DNA of 64,000 nucleotides from contig NZ_BLJQ01000001.1 of assembly GCF_014132155.1 (NCBI RefSeq), positions 372,001 to 436,000 of the forward strand, in the 5' to 3' direction. The notes below the pieces were generated by a model. It saw only the letters and a list, made by a program, of their open reading frames with translations, ran no database searches and was not told the DNA's origin. Made by a program: the position numbers and the translations under genes. Positions 62,422 through 64,000 of this stretch are shown piece after piece; the stretch's first letter is position 1, and the number at the start of each line of letters is the position of its first letter. The DNA is from Gluconobacter sp. Gdi. GTDB taxonomy: Bacteria; Pseudomonadota; Alphaproteobacteria; Acetobacterales; Acetobacteraceae.

Positions 62422-62766
62422 ATGAGCAGTCTGTTCATTTCTTCCGCACAGGCCGCCGATGGCGGCGGGCTCCTCGCGAACCCGACGGTGCTTCAGTTCG
62501 CCCCGATGATTTTCATCTTCGTTGTTTTCTACTTCCTGCTGATCCGTCCGCAGCAGCAGCGTCAGCGCAAGCTCCGTGAAGAGCAGGGTGGTCTGCGCCG
62601 TGGTGACAAGGTTGTGACGGCCGGAGGTATCGTTGGCATCGTGCAGGCAACCCGTGACGGTAGCGACGAAGTTGATGTCGAAATCGCTCAGGGCGTCCGT
62701 GTGAAGATCGTTCGCACCACGATCACGAACATCGTGTCTCGCGACAAGGCTGCAAACGACTCCTGA
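62422..62766 (+). CDS. yajC: Sec translocon accessory subunit YajC
   Basis: YajC is a small membrane protein of the SecDF-YajC complex that helps protein export. The 114-residue protein has a short N-terminal segment, one membrane helix (APMIFIFVVFYFLLIRP), the conserved PQQQRQRKLREEQ after it, and the cytoplasmic domain GDKVVTAGGIVGIV. The genes secD and secF, often next, are absent here; a bidirectional terminator follows immediately. Confidence 0.95.
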   Translation: MSSLFISSAQAADGGGLLANPTVLQFAPMIFIFVVFYFLLIRPQQQRQRKLREEQGGLRRGDKVVTAGGIVGIVQATRDGSDEVDVEIAQGVRVKIVRTTITNIVSRDKAANDS

Positions 62767-62786
62767 TCGGGTCGTAGCGCGCCAAG

Positions 62787-62822
62787 AAAAACGCCCCGCC
62801 GGGAGACCGGTCGGGGCGTTTT
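62787..62822. terminator. Bidirectional terminator between yajC and sodB
   Basis: CGCCCCG (62792-62798) pairs with CGGGGCG (62812-62818), flanked by AAAAA and TTTT so that it can serve both converging genes. Confidence 0.92.
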
Positions 62823-62846
62823 CCGTCTTCAGACTGTCTGAAAGAT

Positions 62847-63455
62847 TCAGGCAGACTTCAGTTCAGCTTCTGCGAACTCATAATTCGCCAACTTGTCCAG
62901 ATAGTTGGTGATGTAATCCGGACGGCGGTTGCGGAAGTCGAGGTAGTAGGCGTGCTCCCAGACGTCGAGGCCGAGAAGGGCCTTGCCCCGGCCTTCGGCG
63001 AGCGGGTTGGAGCCATTGGCCGTCTTCGTCACGGCCAGCTTGCCGGACTTGTCGAGCACGAGCCAGGCCCAGCCAGAGCCGAACTGCGTTGTGGCAGCCT
63101 GCTTGAATGCGGTCTTGAAAGCATCCACGGAGCCGAAGTCTTCCGTGATCTTCTTTTCAAGCGATGTCGGCAGCTTGCCACCCGTCGGGGACAGGTTCTT
63201 CCAGAACAGGATATGGTTCCAGTGCTGGCCGGCATTGTTGAAAACCGGGGCAATGTCAGACTTGCCATGAGAGAACGCGATGATCTCTTCAAGGGACTTG
63301 CCAGCCAGTTCCGGCTTGCTTTCGACGAAGCCGTTCAGGGCTGTGACATAGGCCTGATGATGCTTGCCGTGGTGAAGTTCCAGGGTCTCCTGGCACATGC
63401 CAGCGCCTGCGAGCGCGTTGGCGGCGTAGGGCAGTGAGGGCAGTTCGAAGGCCAT
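62847..63455 (-). CDS. sodB: Superoxide dismutase, Fe/Mn type
   Basis: This enzyme dismutates superoxide to hydrogen peroxide and oxygen. The 202-residue protein starts at ATG 63455 (MAFELPSLPY) with AAGGAG upstream. Metal ligands are His in LELHHGKHHQAYV, His in NNAGQHWNHILFW, and Asp and His in LGLDVWEHAYYLDF. The GQ in FNNAGQHWNH at the N-terminal side, with the metal-adjacent pattern, favours an iron enzyme, but Mn cannot be ruled out. It would matter in an organism with strong periplasmic oxidation. Confidence 0.95.
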   Translation of the reverse strand: MAFELPSLPYAANALAGAGMCQETLELHHGKHHQAYVTALNGFVESKPELAGKSLEEIIAFSHGKSDIAPVFNNAGQHWNHILFWKNLSPTGGKLPTSLEKKITEDFGSVDAFKTAFKQAATTQFGSGWAWLVLDKSGKLAVTKTANGSNPLAEGRGKALLGLDVWEHAYYLDFRNRRPDYITNYLDKLANYEFAEAELKSA

Positions 63456-63526
63456 GATGTTACTCCTTGGCAAAATGAAGAAGTCACTCCCTCAGGGATG
63501 AGGGGTGACCACTGTCATAATCGATC

Positions 63527-64000
63527 TCATTTATGAGGCGTGTTGGCAACGCTGTGTTCCATCGCGCCGATGAGAGCTGAGTAGTCCTCGTCAGCGTGCT
63601 GGCGGTTGGAAAGGCCCAGAGCCTGATCGGCTATGGCCATGGCAGGCATGAAGGCACCCACTTTACGTCCCGCATCAATCAGAAGGCCCATGTCCTTGGA
63701 CATCAGACGCGTCGGGAACTGGGATGGGAAGGACTTGTCCTGACCCATTTTCAGTTTGCGCTTGTGATGGGGGCTGACAACGGCGACCTGCTGGAGTGTA
63801 TCGAACAGGACATCGCGGTCGATCCCCGCTTTCAGGCCGTAGCTTACACCTTCGGCAATGACGTTGAGCGTGGCACCCATGACGCCATTCACGACGAGTT
63901 TAAGCCGCGCGGCAGAGCCAGCAGGCCCGGCGTGGATTGTCAGCTTTCCAACGACGTCCAGAATCGGCTTGGCGCGTTCGACAGTCTCGGCATCCCCACC
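63527..64000 (-). CDS. Beta-hydroxyacid dehydrogenase (3-hydroxyisobutyrate dehydrogenase family), partial
   Basis: The frame runs off the right edge; 157 codons of the C-terminal part are visible. LTIHAGPAGSAARLKLVVNGVMGA contains the GxAGxxxxxKLxxN helix with the catalytic Lys and Asn, and NVIAEGVSYGLKAGID and FPTRLMSKDMGLLIDAG are the all-helical C-terminal domain. The family includes 3-hydroxyisobutyrate, tartronate-semialdehyde and succinic-semialdehyde reductases. The N-terminal Rossmann domain lies outside the window, so cofactor choice cannot be judged. Confidence 0.88.
   Translation of the reverse strand, partial: GGDAETVERAKPILDVVGKLTIHAGPAGSAARLKLVVNGVMGATLNVIAEGVSYGLKAGIDRDVLFDTLQQVAVVSPHHKRKLKMGQDKSFPSQFPTRLMSKDMGLLIDAGRKVGAFMPAMAIADQALGLSNRQHADEDYSALIGAMEHSVANTPHK

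Noticed and set aside
1-64000. tRNA, rRNA, CRISPR, insertion sequence or prophage features
   Set aside because: No T-arm consensus in a foldable context, no regularly spaced repeats, and no transposase or phage genes were seen. XerD is the chromosomal dimer-resolution enzyme, not a phage integrase, judging from its neighbours.

Overview
The window looks like chromosomal DNA from an acetic acid bacterium, most likely Gluconobacter or a close relative in the Acetobacteraceae. The signs are a transketolase, fused transaldolase/glucose-6-phosphate isomerase, short 6-phosphogluconate dehydrogenase, phosphogluconolactonase, rpiA and gluconokinase operon; a fused aroK-aroB gene; several TonB-dependent receptors; and GC-rich codon use on both strands. 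I found no rRNA, tRNA, CRISPR array, insertion sequence or prophage, so this is ordinary chromosome rather than an island.

Layout. 1-1100: start of an unknown gene and a metallo-beta-lactamase-fold hydrolase. 1221-10559: eight tightly packed pentose phosphate/gluconate genes, many with overlapping stop and start codons. 10635-13672: LysR regulator, AldA-like aldehyde dehydrogenase and a DJ-1/PfpI protein. 13682-17820: a lone STN-domain secreted protein, a Tat-exported glycerophosphodiesterase and a TonB receptor, the last two behind a five-repeat PHO-box array. 17811-23101: HerA-like ATPase, flavoprotein and second TonB receptor. 23309-28089: adenine deaminase, entericidin-like lipoprotein, glycosyltransferase, TPM protein and LemA. 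28382-36394: gltX, then the minus-strand chain cysS-trmJ-inward-rectifier K+ channel-aldose epimerase, then MATE and MFS transporters. 36491-40278: BON-LysM protein, rpsD with a structured leader, a small-ORF region with an AT-rich operator-like dyad, and prfC. 40393-49457: PhzF protein, MTR kinase with a degenerate Nudix partner, an exported exonuclease/phosphatase-family protein that appears to start at CTG, carbonic anhydrase, alaS, GtrA protein and OmpA porin. 49777-55683: aroKB, a Pro/Ala-rich membrane protein, xerD, accA, a CinA-type molybdopterin-binding protein and an SMP-30 lactonase. 55726-64000: GNAT-Nudix fusion, Rieske oxygenase, third TonB receptor, class A beta-lactamase, DUF815 ATPase, yajC, Fe/Mn superoxide dismutase and a partial beta-hydroxyacid dehydrogenase.

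How it works together. The first operon brings gluconate and glucose-6-phosphate into the pentose phosphate pathway, the main sugar route in an organism of this type. The clearest regulatory signal is the PHO array at 17769-17819: five GTGA-type half-sites at exact 11-bp steps before the TonB receptor and glpQ. It points to a phosphate-starvation module that takes up and hydrolyses glycerophosphodiesters, perhaps assisted by the neighbouring STN protein. The remainder is mostly core housekeeping with some fusions and unusual starts. I did not find a clearly new multigene defence or biosynthetic system.
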